Counted from the first letter of the stretch, positions 1-7,201 are shown. The stretch: DNA of 13,289 nt from an uncultured Bacilli bacterium (GCA_910587535.1 CAJUKM010000036.1:1-13289); one strand, 5' to 3'. The notes: generated by a model from the sequence alone, not told the origin. A program made the numbers and translations.

Positions 1-725
1 TGAAAAAGAAAAGCGAAGAAAAAGATGAACTTTTAAGTAAAAAAAGAAAAATTAGTTCAAACTTAAGAGGTGTAAAAAATGAACTTTCAGAAAAAGAGTT
101 AAATGCATCTTTACTTAGATCTAATTTAAAAAAATACAACAGATATTATTTAACATTAATTAAATCTATTGTCCATATAATTCTTAATGTATTTTCTGAA
201 TCAATGGTTGTAGGTTTATATGTATTAGTATGTCTTGTAGTATTTGATAACCTTTTTAAAGGTCCATTGAAGTTGTTGCTTTCTATTATTATAATGGCAG
301 GAGCGACTTTCGCTTGTTGTGACACATTTAAAAATCTTATCGCTTCACAAAAGGGATGTATAGAAGATATAAAAGAAAGTAGACAGACACGTAAAAAATA
401 TAAGTCTAATAAAGATATCATAAAAGAATTAGACATATTGTCTGCACATATGGAAGGTCTTACAAGTGCATTAGATAAATTAACTGAAAAAGAAACATTA
501 CTAGATAGCAATTTAGAAAGGGTCTCTAGTGAAATTGACAAACTAAAGCAGAAATTAAATATAACTAGTGATGCTTTTATCCAAAGTTCTCTTAAAGTAC
601 AAGGAGTGCATATAGAAGAAGATTTAGATCAAGAATATGATCAGTCCCATATAGAAGAAGAATTAAGGTCTATCGATGAAGGAAGACGTTTAGATTTTAA
701 ACCTATACAAGGCGATAATCAATAA
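1..725 (+). CDS. Membrane protein with C-terminal coiled coil, cut at the left edge
   Basis: Not recognised. The frame is open from base 3 to the stop at 723-725, giving at least 240 residues. An internal ATG at 204 would remove about 67 in-frame residues and fall within the first hydrophobic stretch, so it is unlikely to be the start. The window opens with TG followed by AAA AAG AAA, so if the preceding base is A, G or T the true start lies exactly at the edge (protein starting MKKKSEEK). Residues 1-48 are highly charged and probably cytoplasmic. Two hydrophobic segments follow (about 67-84 and 88-106), then a Lys/Glu-rich region with heptad-like Leu/Ile spacing (about 138-186), suggesting a coiled coil. 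The tail is acidic. A scaffold or membrane-associated structural role is possible, but no family can be named. No terminator is seen directly behind it; the next one is at 976-1003. Confidence 0.7.
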   Translation, partial: KKKSEEKDELLSKKRKISSNLRGVKNELSEKELNASLLRSNLKKYNRYYLTLIKSIVHIILNVFSESMVVGLYVLVCLVVFDNLFKGPLKLLLSIIIMAGATFACCDTFKNLIASQKGCIEDIKESRQTRKKYKSNKDIIKELDILSAHMEGLTSALDKLTEKETLLDSNLERVSSEIDKLKQKLNITSDAFIQSSLKVQGVHIEEDLDQEYDQSHIEEELRSIDEGRRLDFKPIQGDNQ

Positions 726-741
726 TTTATTATATACTACA

Positions 742-943
742 AAGTTTAAACTAGTGGATATTTTGGAAAAAGGAAATACATATTGCTGTACAATATTTTG
801 AATCAATAATGGACGAAGTAAATCCCGCGTCAACGTTATTTTTACAATTTGTCAGTTATGTCATAAAAAGAAGTTTTGATAATCTAGATAGTATGCTAGT
901 TTTAAAAGCTATACTTTATCACGAATGGAAGGATAATATATAA
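742..943 (+). pseudogene. Possible frameshifted gene remnant
   Basis: This gap between the first gene and the XRE regulator holds protein-like sequence in two frames. One frame reads KLVDILEKGNTY from about 748 and ends at a TGA at 799-801. The frame one base over reads AVQYFESIMDEVNPASTL and on to EWKDNI, ending at TAA 941-943. Its only ATG (809) gives 44 residues, and I see no Shine-Dalgarno before it. Joining the frames near 781-790 would give one continuous soluble-looking chain of about 65 residues. I do not recognise the family. Alternatives are a real 44-residue protein or chance open sequence. Confidence 0.3.
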
Positions 944-975
944 CTAGTCTAAATCAGTATTAGATGAAAAAAATG

Positions 976-1003
976 AAATCTACTTGCATGTAGATTTTTG
1001 TTT
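976..1003 (+). terminator. Rho-independent terminator
   Basis: A perfect 8-bp stem (AAATCTAC with GTAGATTT) closes a 6-base loop and is followed by TTGTTT. It would end transcription of the left-edge gene and remnant, separating them from the XRE regulator. Confidence 0.75.
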
Positions 1004-1019
1004 GCAAATTTTTTATCAG

Positions 1020-1048
1020 TTTAAAAGTTTATTATTTGTTGCTATAAT
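1020..1048 (+). promoter_or_regulatory. Probable sigma-A promoter of the XRE regulator
   Basis: A perfect -10 hexamer TATAAT (1043-1048) lies 17 bases after a weak -35 match TTTAAA (1020-1025). It sits directly behind the terminator and about 80 bases before the start codon, leaving a 5' leader of roughly 75 bases. I see no clear structure in that leader. Confidence 0.55.
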
Positions 1049-1128
1049 TACGATGAGGCTTTGATGTAAAGAGTTTTTGACAGACAATTTTTTAGGTTTT
1101 TTATAAAATATTATCGGAGGTGCAGAGA

Positions 1129-1716
1129 ATGGATATTGGTACGAGAATTAAAAAACAAAGGGAAAGACAAAACATTTCTCAAGAGGATCTAGCTTATAAA
1201 GTATATGTTTCTAGACAAACTATATCTAGTTGGGAGACAAATAAAAGTTATCCCGACATTAAAAGTTTGATAATACTTAGCAATATCTTCAATGTATCTC
1301 TCGACGATTTTATAAAAGGAGATATAGAGGAGATGAGAAAAAAGATTGATAAAGAAAAAATTAAAGAATTTAATATGTTAGGTTATATATATTTAATAGA
1401 AATGTTATTGTTGATCATCAGTGCCTATCCTTTATTTAAGTTTTTTGATTGTGTCGGAGTCATCATTTGGATAGTATTTTTTATAGTAACTTTTTATACT
1501 GCTACTGTCATCGAGCGATTTAAGAAAAATAACGATATACAAACGTATAAAGAGATTTTAGCATTTCTCGATGGAACGCAATTAAGCTATGAAGAATCAC
1601 AACAAGAAATAGGAAAAAGAATGTATCAAAAAATATTTTATGCTGTAGCTGCTGGCATGATAGGTTTGATCATAAGTTTAATCGTAATATATATAATAGA
1701 AAAATTTTTAGTTTAA
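1129..1716 (+). CDS. XRE-family membrane-anchored transcriptional regulator
   Basis: 195 residues. Residues 4-60 are a Cro/C1-type helix-turn-helix: RIKKQRERQNISQEDLA, then VSRQTISSWE, the usual recognition-helix pattern, then SYPDIKSLIILSNIFNVSLDD. Residues 61-81 are a charged linker. The C-terminal part carries about three hydrophobic helices (roughly 84-101, 105-127 and 172-193), so the DNA-binding domain is probably tethered to the inner face of the membrane, an arrangement common in Bacillota XRE proteins. The ATG at 1129 is chosen because CGGAGG (1115-1120) sits 8 bases before it. The upstream GTG at 1120 overlaps that site. It is followed after 15 bases by a microprotein gene with its own strong ribosome binding site, so the two are likely co-transcribed. 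The signal sensed and the target genes are unknown; autoregulation is an inference from the family. Confidence 0.88.
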   Translation: MDIGTRIKKQRERQNISQEDLAYKVYVSRQTISSWETNKSYPDIKSLIILSNIFNVSLDDFIKGDIEEMRKKIDKEKIKEFNMLGYIYLIEMLLLIISAYPLFKFFDCVGVIIWIVFFIVTFYTATVIERFKKNNDIQTYKEILAFLDGTQLSYEESQQEIGKRMYQKIFYAVAAGMIGLIISLIVIYIIEKFLV

Positions 1717-1731
1717 AATAGGAGGAAATTT

Positions 1732-1824
1732 ATGGATTTTTGGATATTTATGATACTTTTCATTTTTATCGGCGGAGGTTGTTCTTTAGCAGGTACATGG
1801 TGGGATAAAAAGAAAAAGAAATAG
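1732..1824 (+). CDS. 30-residue membrane microprotein
   Basis: A short gene with start ATG 1732, stop TAG 1822-1824 and a strong GGAGG (1721-1725) 6 bases before the start. The product begins MDFWIFMILFIFIGGGCSLA. It has one hydrophobic segment (residues 3-21) with a Gly-Gly-Gly-Cys patch, then a Trp-Trp pair at the membrane edge and a tail of five lysines after Asp. That layout predicts a single-span protein with its C terminus in the cytoplasm. It lies 15 bases behind the XRE regulator and just before a terminator, so it is the last gene of a two-gene transcript. The function is unknown; it may bind or modulate the membrane domain of the regulator. The cysteine is not in a convincing lipobox. 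Confidence 0.7.
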   Translation: MDFWIFMILFIFIGGGCSLAGTWWDKKKKK

Positions 1825-1837
1825 ACTTTTTATAAAG

Positions 1838-1863
1838 ATCTCGTTATCAAATGAGATTTTTTT
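1838..1863 (+). terminator. Rho-independent terminator of the XRE-microprotein transcript
   Basis: An 8-bp stem (ATCTCGTT with AATGAGAT, one G-T pair) and a 4-base loop ATCA are followed by an uninterrupted T run from 1858. Confidence 0.8.
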
Positions 1864-1883
1864 GTTCTATAGATATTTTAGAT

Positions 1884-1911
1884 TTTAAAGTTAAATATTT
1901 TGTGTTATCAT
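1884..1911 (+). promoter_or_regulatory. Possible promoter of the HD phosphohydrolase
   Basis: TATCAT (1906-1911) is a 5 of 6 match to the -10 consensus, 16 bases after TTTAAA (1884-1889). It lies after the preceding terminator and 31 bases before the start codon. Other AT-rich choices exist, so the exact hexamers are uncertain. Confidence 0.35.
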
Positions 1912-1941
1912 TTATATAAATGACAGCAGTAGGAGTTTTTT

Positions 1942-2952
1942 ATGGAAGAATATTTGAGTCTGTTTATAGACAAAGATTATCCCTATTTTATAGATAAATA
2001 TCTTAAAACTAAAACTTTGACGAGATTAAAAAATGTTACGCAGTTTTGTGGATGTGATTATACAGATCTGTATTGTCCTCTTTTTATGTTCACTAGATAC
2101 GATCACAGTTTAGTTGTCGCACATATGACTTGGCATTTTACTCACGATAAAAAAGAAACTATCGTTGCACTATTACACGATGTCGGTACTCCGACTTTTG
2201 CTCACTGTATAGATTATGTATTCGGGGATTATATGGAACAAGAATCTTCTGAAAAACCGATTATACAGGTAATTAATCAGGACCAAGAACTTCTCGAACT
2301 TTTAAAATCTGACGATATATTTTTAAACGATTTAAGAGATTTTTCTCCTTACCATATATTAGAAAATAAGTCTCCAAACTTGTGTGCCGATAGACTTGAT
2401 GGAGTATTACATACAGTTTATGTGTGGCTTCACACTCATTCTTTAGAAGAAATAAAAAGAGTATATGAAAATATCGTGATTCTTGAAAACGAGGAGGGGT
2501 ATCCCGAGTTAGGATTTAAAGATGTAGTAGTGGCAGAATCGTTTGTAGAGATGGTCTTTAATTATTCTTTAGAACTTCAAGGAAAAAAAGATAAGTATGT
2601 CATGAAATACGTATCTGAAATAGTTAAGGCATCTTTTGAAAAGGGACTTTTGAGTTTAGATGATCTCTATACGAAAACCGAAAAAGAGTTGTGTGAGAGC
2701 TTTGCCGATAATTTTACTTCTTGGAAGAAATTTAGAGATGCAAAGGTAATATCTACCTCTTTTGAGAGAAGCGACGATAGATTCTCTGTCTCATTAAAAG
2801 CAAAAAAGAGGAATGTAATCCCTTTAGTACATTTAAAAAATAAAAGTAAGAGAATCGATGAAATATCTGAAAAAGCAAAATGCAAATATTCTCTAATAGA
2901 AAGTTATGAAGAAGATGGATTTGCTTTTATCGAAGGTTTAGAAAAAATTTAG
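1942..2952 (+). CDS. HD-domain phosphohydrolase
   Basis: 336 residues. The metal-binding HD signature is visible: His55 in RYDHSLVVAH, the His79-Asp80 pair in ALLHDVGTPTFAH, His88 and Asp91 just after, and a later Asp150 in CADRLDG. These match the H...HD...D pattern of the HD superfamily, in the subgroup resembling dGTPase-like and SpoT-like hydrolases (a GTP motif replaces the common GHPPFGH). The likely activity is metal-dependent hydrolysis of a nucleotide or other phosphate ester; the substrate cannot be told from sequence. No membrane segment or signal peptide is seen, so it is cytoplasmic. AGGAG (1931-1935) precedes the ATG by 6 bases. A rhodanese lipoprotein gene starts 16 bases after its stop with no terminator between, suggesting one transcript. 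The C-terminal third (about 220-336) shows no motif I recognise. Confidence 0.85.
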   Translation: MEEYLSLFIDKDYPYFIDKYLKTKTLTRLKNVTQFCGCDYTDLYCPLFMFTRYDHSLVVAHMTWHFTHDKKETIVALLHDVGTPTFAHCIDYVFGDYMEQESSEKPIIQVINQDQELLELLKSDDIFLNDLRDFSPYHILENKSPNLCADRLDGVLHTVYVWLHTHSLEEIKRVYENIVILENEEGYPELGFKDVVVAESFVEMVFNYSLELQGKKDKYVMKYVSEIVKASFEKGLLSLDDLYTKTEKELCESFADNFTSWKKFRDAKVISTSFERSDDRFSVSLKAKKRNVIPLVHLKNKSKRIDEISEKAKCKYSLIESYEEDGFAFIEGLEKI

Positions 2953-2968
2953 AAGTTGAGGTAATGTC

Positions 2969-3310
2969 ATGAAGAAAATTTTATTTATACTATTTATCAG
3001 TTTAATTATTACTGGTTGTAGCAGTTCCGAAGATTCTCTAAATTTAGATCAAATATTAGAGATTGGTAACTATGTCATTATAGATGTGAGGACGGAAGAA
3101 GAATACAGTAGTGGTCACGTTAAAGATGCTATAAACATACCATATGATGAAATAGATGAGAGACTGGAAATCGATAAAGAAAAGACGATTTTAGTTTACT
3201 GCCAAAGTGGAAATAGAAGTAGTATAGCATATAATATCTTAAAGAATTTAGGTTATGAAGTATTAGACTTAGGAGCTTATGAGTCTATATCTTTACCAAA
3301 AGAAGAATAA
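2969..3310 (+). CDS. Rhodanese-like surface lipoprotein
   Basis: 113 residues. It begins with a type II signal peptide: MKK, a hydrophobic core (4-14) and the lipobox ITGC with Cys17, so the mature protein should be lipid-anchored on the outer face of the membrane. The rest is a compact single rhodanese domain: VIIDVRTEEEYSSGHVKDAINIP (split by domain position about 36-58) and the active loop CQSGNRS with catalytic Cys78, fitting the CxxGxR pattern. Rhodaneses carry a persulfide on this cysteine and transfer sulfur; outside the cell the partner is unknown. GAGGT lies before the ATG. An overlapping earlier ATG (2963) hits a stop within two codons. It is probably co-transcribed with the HD phosphohydrolase and ends at its own terminator. 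Confidence 0.9.
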   Translation: MKKILFILFISLIITGCSSSEDSLNLDQILEIGNYVIIDVRTEEEYSSGHVKDAINIPYDEIDERLEIDKEKTILVYCQSGNRSSIAYNILKNLGYEVLDLGAYESISLPKEE

Positions 3311-3321
3311 GTTTTGAATCG

Positions 3322-3350
3322 AATCTTGTAGATTTATACAAGATTTTTTT
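3322..3350 (+). terminator. Rho-independent terminator after the rhodanese gene
   Basis: A perfect 9-bp inverted repeat (AATCTTGTA with TACAAGATT) around a 6-base loop is followed by TTTTT. It ends one base before the -35 box of the next operon. Confidence 0.85.
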
Positions 3351-3351
3351 C

Positions 3352-3380
3352 TTGACATAATATACCAATCTGTATATACT
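3352..3380 (+). promoter_or_regulatory. Strong sigma-A promoter of the GntR-ABC operon
   Basis: A perfect -35 TTGACA (3352-3357), a 17-base spacer and TATACT (3375-3380, 5 of 6 matches) make this the closest-to-consensus promoter in the window. The predicted start point (about 3387) leaves a leader of only about 15 bases that is almost entirely ribosome binding site. A near-consensus promoter of this kind normally needs a repressor, which fits the overlapping operator. Confidence 0.85.
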
Positions 3381-3392
3381 GTATATATACAG
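3370..3392 (+). promoter_or_regulatory. Probable GntR operator overlapping the -10 box and start point
   Basis: CTGTATATA occurs twice in tandem (3370-3378 and 3379-3387). The second copy belongs to a perfect 14-base palindrome CTGTATATATACAG (3379-3392). The first copy pairs with TATATACAG (3384-3392) as a 9-bp inverted repeat with a 5-base spacer. The site covers the -10 hexamer and the predicted start point and touches the ribosome binding site. GntR/YtrA-family dimers bind GTA...TAC palindromes, so repression by the first gene of the operon is the natural reading. Confidence 0.7.
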
Positions 3393-3401
3393 GAGGAGGC
3401 C

Positions 3402-3776
3402 ATGGATATCATTATAAGCAATTCTAGCAATGAGCCGATATATGAGCAGATCAGAGAGCAAATTAAAAATAAGATCGTAGCTAGTGAATTAAGTCCAGGA
3501 GATAGATTACCGTCTATAAGAACTTTAGCTAAAGATCTGCGTGTGAGCGTCATAACGACTAAAAGTGCTTATGACGATTTGGAGCGAGAAGGATTCGTAG
3601 AGACAATTCCTTCTAAGGGAACTTATGTTGCTGCTAAAAATAGAGAGTTATTGAGAGAAGAACAACTTAAAAAAATCGAAAAACTTATAGAGACTGCCGT
3701 CTCTTTAGCAAAGGTAAGTCTTATAGAGAAAGAAAAATTGGACGAGATGATAGATATTTTTTACGAGGAGGATTGA
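3402..3776 (+). CDS. YtrA-subfamily GntR transcriptional repressor
   Basis: 124 residues, the usual length of the short YtrA subfamily of GntR regulators. The winged-helix domain spans about 10-78: PIYEQIREQIKNKI, then LSPGDRLPSIRTLAKDL, VSVITTKSAYDDLEREGF and the wing IPSKGTYVA. The C-terminal part (79-124) is a short helical dimerisation region with no ligand-binding domain, as is usual for this subfamily. A very strong AGGAGGAGG precedes the ATG. The stop codon lies 3 bases before the ATPase start, so the two are translationally coupled. In the family, such a regulator represses its own ABC operon and is released by envelope-active compounds; repression here is inferred from the palindromes over the promoter. 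Confidence 0.92.
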   Translation: MDIIISNSSNEPIYEQIREQIKNKIVASELSPGDRLPSIRTLAKDLRVSVITTKSAYDDLEREGFVETIPSKGTYVAAKNRELLREEQLKKIEKLIETAVSLAKVSLIEKEKLDEMIDIFYEED

Positions 3777-3778
3777 AC

Positions 3779-4636
3779 ATGGAAAACGCAATAGAGGTTA
3801 GGAACCTTAAAAAGAAGTACGATGGGTTCGCTTTAAAAGGAATAAATATTACAGTACCGAGGGGTATGATCGTAGGTTTAATAGGAGAAAATGGTGCCGG
3901 GAAAACCACCACTATAAAATCTATTTTAAATTTAATAAAGGTCGATGAAGGAACTATAAGTATATTCGGCTACGATCACATCGAAGATGAAAAAAGAATC
4001 AAGGATGAGATAGGTGTCGTTTTGGATGACAGTTTTCTATCCGATTATTTAACTGTTGCACACGTCGATAAAGTCTTATCTTCGTTATATGAAAATTGGG
4101 ATAGCAAATTATTCTTTAAATATATAGAATCTTTTAAACTCCCTAAGGATAAAATGATAAAAGACTTCTCGAGCGGAATGAAGATGAAGCTGAAAGTTCT
4201 TGCCGCAATTTGCCATCATCACAAACTACTAATTTTAGATGAACCAACTAGCGGTTTAGATCCAGTTGCCCGCAATGAAATACTCGATATGTTTCAGGAA
4301 TTTATCGAAGATGAAGAAAACTCTATTTTGGTATCTAGCCATATAACGACAGATTTAGAACATATTGCCGACTATATAATCTATATCAGCGATGGTGAAG
4401 TGGTCATTTCAAAAACTAAGGACGAGTTATTAGATAAATATGGAATAGTAAGATGTACTAAGGATGAATATAGTTCTATAAGTAAAGATGATTATGTGAA
4501 ATGTAAAAAGAACCGCTATGACTATGAACTATTGGTAGAAGATAGACAGGTGTTTAAAAATAAGTATAGAAATTTAGATGTAATAGATAAACCGACATTA
4601 GAAGAGATAATGTTGATATTTGTAAAAGGAGAGTGA
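3779..4636 (+). CDS. ABC transporter ATP-binding protein (YtrB/BcrA-like)
   Basis: 285 residues. Walker A GENGAGKTT (36-44), ABC signature in a degenerate form FSSGMKMKL (130-138), Walker B LLILDEP (150-156) followed by TSGLD, and the switch His188 in SSHIT are all present, so ATP hydrolysis should be intact. The C-terminal 75 residues form the variable accessory region typical of ABC-2 type ATPases. The ATG at 3779 is chosen because GAGGAGG (3765-3771) lies 7 bases before it; a TTG at 3773 is in frame but too close to that site. It works with the permease encoded directly downstream to export or relocate a substrate across the membrane, probably as a dimer. Relatives act in self-protection against cell-wall antibiotics or in heterogeneous export, so the substrate is not predictable. 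Confidence 0.93.
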   Translation: MENAIEVRNLKKKYDGFALKGINITVPRGMIVGLIGENGAGKTTTIKSILNLIKVDEGTISIFGYDHIEDEKRIKDEIGVVLDDSFLSDYLTVAHVDKVLSSLYENWDSKLFFKYIESFKLPKDKMIKDFSSGMKMKLKVLAAICHHHKLLILDEPTSGLDPVARNEILDMFQEFIEDEENSILVSSHITTDLEHIADYIIYISDGEVVISKTKDELLDKYGIVRCTKDEYSSISKDDYVKCKKNRYDYELLVEDRQVFKNKYRNLDVIDKPTLEEIMLIFVKGE

Positions 4637-4641
4637 AGCGC

Positions 4642-5316
4642 ATGAATATTATAAAAGGACTGATCATAAAAGATTTACTGCAGTTAAAAAATGACAAAAA
4701 AACTCTTTTGATTTTTATCGTAATATTTATTTTTTCTAGTCTATCACAGAACAATAGTGGGAATTCTTTAACCATGTTATCTTTTATTTTTACGTTCGGC
4801 TTTGGGATGTTTTCTATTTCTTCTTTCAACTACGATGAAGCATCAAAAGCCGATAGATATATACTTACATTACCAGTCACTAGAAAAGACGTAGTATTGG
4901 CAAAATATCTGTTTGTGGTGGGAAGTTCTCTTTTAGGGTCTGTCTTAGGTATATTTTTAGTAGTAGTTTTAGCATCTATGAGCTTATTAGAAATGCCTTC
5001 GATCGGTGAATTATTATCTTTAGCATTGGGCGGATTATTCGGAGTAAGTCTCATATTGGCTATACAAATTCCTTGTATATTTAAGTGGGGAGCTGAAAAA
5101 GGACGAGTTCAATTATTTATAGTTTCTGCCATAATGATTTTGCTATGTGGTATCATGTTGACTGCTTCAAAGGATATGATATTTCTCAATTCGTTTAGTA
5201 ATATTGTAGATATCTTAAATAACTTTTGGTTTTTGATATTGCCTTTGTGTATCGCAGGTATATATTTAATATCGTATAAAGTATCCATCAAAATTTATGC
5301 GCAAAAAGAATTTTAG
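4642..5316 (+). CDS. ABC-2 type transporter permease
   Basis: 224 residues with about six membrane spans (roughly 21-34, 43-62, 88-112, 123-145, 157-175 and 193-213). Between spans 2 and 3 the sequence FNYDEASKADRYILTLPVTR fits the YDE...DRYLLSLPVSR motif common in Bacillota ABC-2 permeases of this short type. It should form the membrane channel for the ATPase encoded just upstream. The ATG at 4642 is preferred, since AGGAG (4627-4631) lies 10 bases before it. The in-frame GTG at 4633 is only one base behind that site, although it would overlap the ATPase stop. It is the last gene of the three-gene GntR operon, which ends at the terminator at 5372-5396. Confidence 0.88.
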   Translation: MNIIKGLIIKDLLQLKNDKKTLLIFIVIFIFSSLSQNNSGNSLTMLSFIFTFGFGMFSISSFNYDEASKADRYILTLPVTRKDVVLAKYLFVVGSSLLGSVLGIFLVVVLASMSLLEMPSIGELLSLALGGLFGVSLILAIQIPCIFKWGAEKGRVQLFIVSAIMILLCGIMLTASKDMIFLNSFSNIVDILNNFWFLILPLCIAGIYLISYKVSIKIYAQKEF

Positions 5317-5371
5317 AAGGCCTGTAAAAAAAACTAGTACAAGCGACTTTTGGATGAAAGTTGGAAGTGCG

Positions 5372-5396
5372 AAATAGGAGAGATCCTATTTTTTTT
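5372..5396 (+). terminator. Rho-independent terminator of the GntR-ABC operon
   Basis: A perfect 8-bp stem (AAATAGGA with TCCTATTT) closed by a GAGA tetraloop of the stable GNRA type, followed by five T. A weaker hairpin with two wobble pairs lies just upstream (5344-5363) and has no T run. Confidence 0.85.
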
Positions 5397-5406
5397 ATCG
5401 AAGACA

Positions 5407-5415
5407 TGATATAAT
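5407..5415 (+). promoter_or_regulatory. Extended -10 promoter of the ABC exporter
   Basis: TGATATAAT is an extended -10 element (TG, one base, then a perfect TATAAT at 5410-5415). There is no good -35, and that position falls in the T tail of the preceding terminator. The start codon is 23 bases after the hexamer. Confidence 0.6.
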
Positions 5416-5438
5416 TTATTAATTGAAGGAGAATATTT

Positions 5439-7193
5439 ATGAAAGAAGATAAGAAAAAGAAAAGTTCGTTTATGACTAATGTCAAAAAGACGTGGGCATA
5501 TATCAAAGACTGTAAATTACACTTGGTGGGATACGCATCTGTCAGCATATTTGAAGGAATAATAGGGGCTATAATACCGATATTATTAGCGCGCATAATC
5601 TTGAATATAACCGATGGAGCGATTGAAGAATTGATCTATACTGCACTCATCACAGGAGTCATAGAAGCTCTATTATATATTTTATACTATTTCAAAGGTT
5701 TCTATTTTCAAAGAATCTATCAAAGAACTTTGACTAGATTACAAATTGCTGTAGCGAGAGAAACTCTCAGATTAGAGATTTCTGAGATAGATAAAGAGTC
5801 ATCGGGACTTTTTATCGATAGATTGAATAAGGATACTCAAGAGATATCGAGTATGTTTATGGAGTTTACTTATTGGACTTCTTATGTAATTTCAAATGTT
5901 GGAGTATTGATCGGGCTATTTGTACTTAATAAATATCTGTTTTTATTCAACTTGATCGAAGCTATCATAATTTTCTTCATCAATAAGAAGAGACTCAGTA
6001 AGCAATATGAAGTACAAGCAAACGTCAAAAAAATCCAAGAAAAAAAGACCGGTTTAACGGGAGAGCTTGTAAGAGGTATCAGGGATATAAAAGTTTTGAA
6101 TGCAAACGATACTATATTAAAGCAGACTACTGAAAAGATAATGGATACGTCTAACGAAGAGATTAAGATGTTAGATATATCGAGAAAGTATGGCTATATA
6201 GAAAACAACACTAGGGGATTGTGTGATCTTTTGTTTATCCTTTTAGGTTGCTTACTTTTAAAAAATGAATTGTTAACGGTTACTGTATTCGTCATAGTAT
6301 ATAATTATCAGAGTAGAGTAAAAAACCTCTTAATGGGAATAGTACAACTCTTAGAATATAACAAGAAATTTACTTTAGCATCGAATAGAATATTCGAAGT
6401 TATCGGCGATGAAAGATTTAAGAAAGAAACTTTCGGAAATAAAAAATTAGAAAAACTTGAAGGAAAAATCGAGTTTAAAAATGTAACGTTTGGATACGAC
6501 GAAAATAAAACGATTCTAGATAAAATGAAATTTACCATCAATCCGAATGAGACAGTTGCGTTTGTCGGAAAGAGTGGCGCAGGTAAGACGACCATATTCA
6601 GTCTCATCACTAGACTTTACCACATAAATTCTGGAAAAATCCTTCTAGATGGAATAGAAATAGATGACTTAGACTGTTCATCACTTAGAGATAATATGTC
6701 GATAATCACTCAGAGTTCTTATATATTCAATATGACTATTAAGGAAAATCTTTTGTTAGCTAAAGAAGATGCAACGGAAGAAGAGATAAAAAAGGCCTGC
6801 CATATGGCTTGTATAGATGAGTTTATAGAGACTCTTCCAGAAAAGTACGACACAAAAGTAGGGGAAAATGGAATGATCTTGTCTGGAGGACAACGTCAGA
6901 GAATAGCGATCGCAAGAGCACTACTTATGAAGACAGAGATAATATTGTTCGACGAAGCTACAAGTGCCTTAGATAATGAAACACAAGAGGAGATCCAAAA
7001 GGCTATCAAGAATATGAAAGGCGAATACACTATATTGATAATCGCCCATAGACTTTCTACAGTAGTCGATGCCGATAGGATTTTCGTCGTCGATGACGGT
7101 AAAATCATCGCAACTGGATCCCACAAAGAGCTCCTCAAAAATTGTGACTTCTATAAAAAACTTTATGAAAAAGATCTAGAGGGAGCAAAGTAA
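5439..7193 (+). CDS. ABC exporter half-transporter (membrane domain fused to ATPase)
   Basis: 584 residues, the standard size of a type IV (type I exporter fold) half-transporter. A lysine-rich cytoplasmic N terminus is followed by the membrane domain (about 25-310, six helices expected). The nucleotide-binding domain follows: Walker A GKSGAGKTT (377-385), Q-loop region IITQSS (422-427), signature LSGGQ (481-485), Walker B IILFDE (501-506), D-loop SALD (509-512) and switch His537 in IAHRLS. All catalytic motifs are intact. There is only one such gene, so it should work as a homodimer or pair with a half encoded elsewhere. The substrate (lipid, peptide or drug) cannot be told. AAGGAG precedes the ATG. 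It has its own promoter and terminator, so it is separate from the GntR operon. The frame overlaps no other real gene. Confidence 0.92.
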   Translation: MKEDKKKKSSFMTNVKKTWAYIKDCKLHLVGYASVSIFEGIIGAIIPILLARIILNITDGAIEELIYTALITGVIEALLYILYYFKGFYFQRIYQRTLTRLQIAVARETLRLEISEIDKESSGLFIDRLNKDTQEISSMFMEFTYWTSYVISNVGVLIGLFVLNKYLFLFNLIEAIIIFFINKKRLSKQYEVQANVKKIQEKKTGLTGELVRGIRDIKVLNANDTILKQTTEKIMDTSNEEIKMLDISRKYGYIENNTRGLCDLLFILLGCLLLKNELLTVTVFVIVYNYQSRVKNLLMGIVQLLEYNKKFTLASNRIFEVIGDERFKKETFGNKKLEKLEGKIEFKNVTFGYDENKTILDKMKFTINPNETVAFVGKSGAGKTTIFSLITRLYHINSGKILLDGIEIDDLDCSSLRDNMSIITQSSYIFNMTIKENLLLAKEDATEEEIKKACHMACIDEFIETLPEKYDTKVGENGMILSGGQRQRIAIARALLMKTEIILFDEATSALDNETQEEIQKAIKNMKGEYTILIIAHRLSTVVDADRIFVVDDGKIIATGSHKELLKNCDFYKKLYEKDLEGAK

Positions 7194-7201
7194 ATGAAAA
7201 G

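Noticed and set aside
1049..1114. A structured leader or small RNA before the XRE regulator
   Set aside because: The sequence is AT-rich with T runs but no stable paired arms or known riboswitch core.
5317..5371. A riboswitch or T-box leader before the ABC exporter
   Set aside because: Two hairpins are present, but the second is an ordinary terminator of the upstream operon. The exporter promoter lies after it, and no T-box specifier or TGG-ACC antiterminator element is seen.
6308..7138. Minus-strand frames opposite the exporter ATPase domain
   Set aside because: They are antisense shadows with no ribosome binding sites or recognisable domains.
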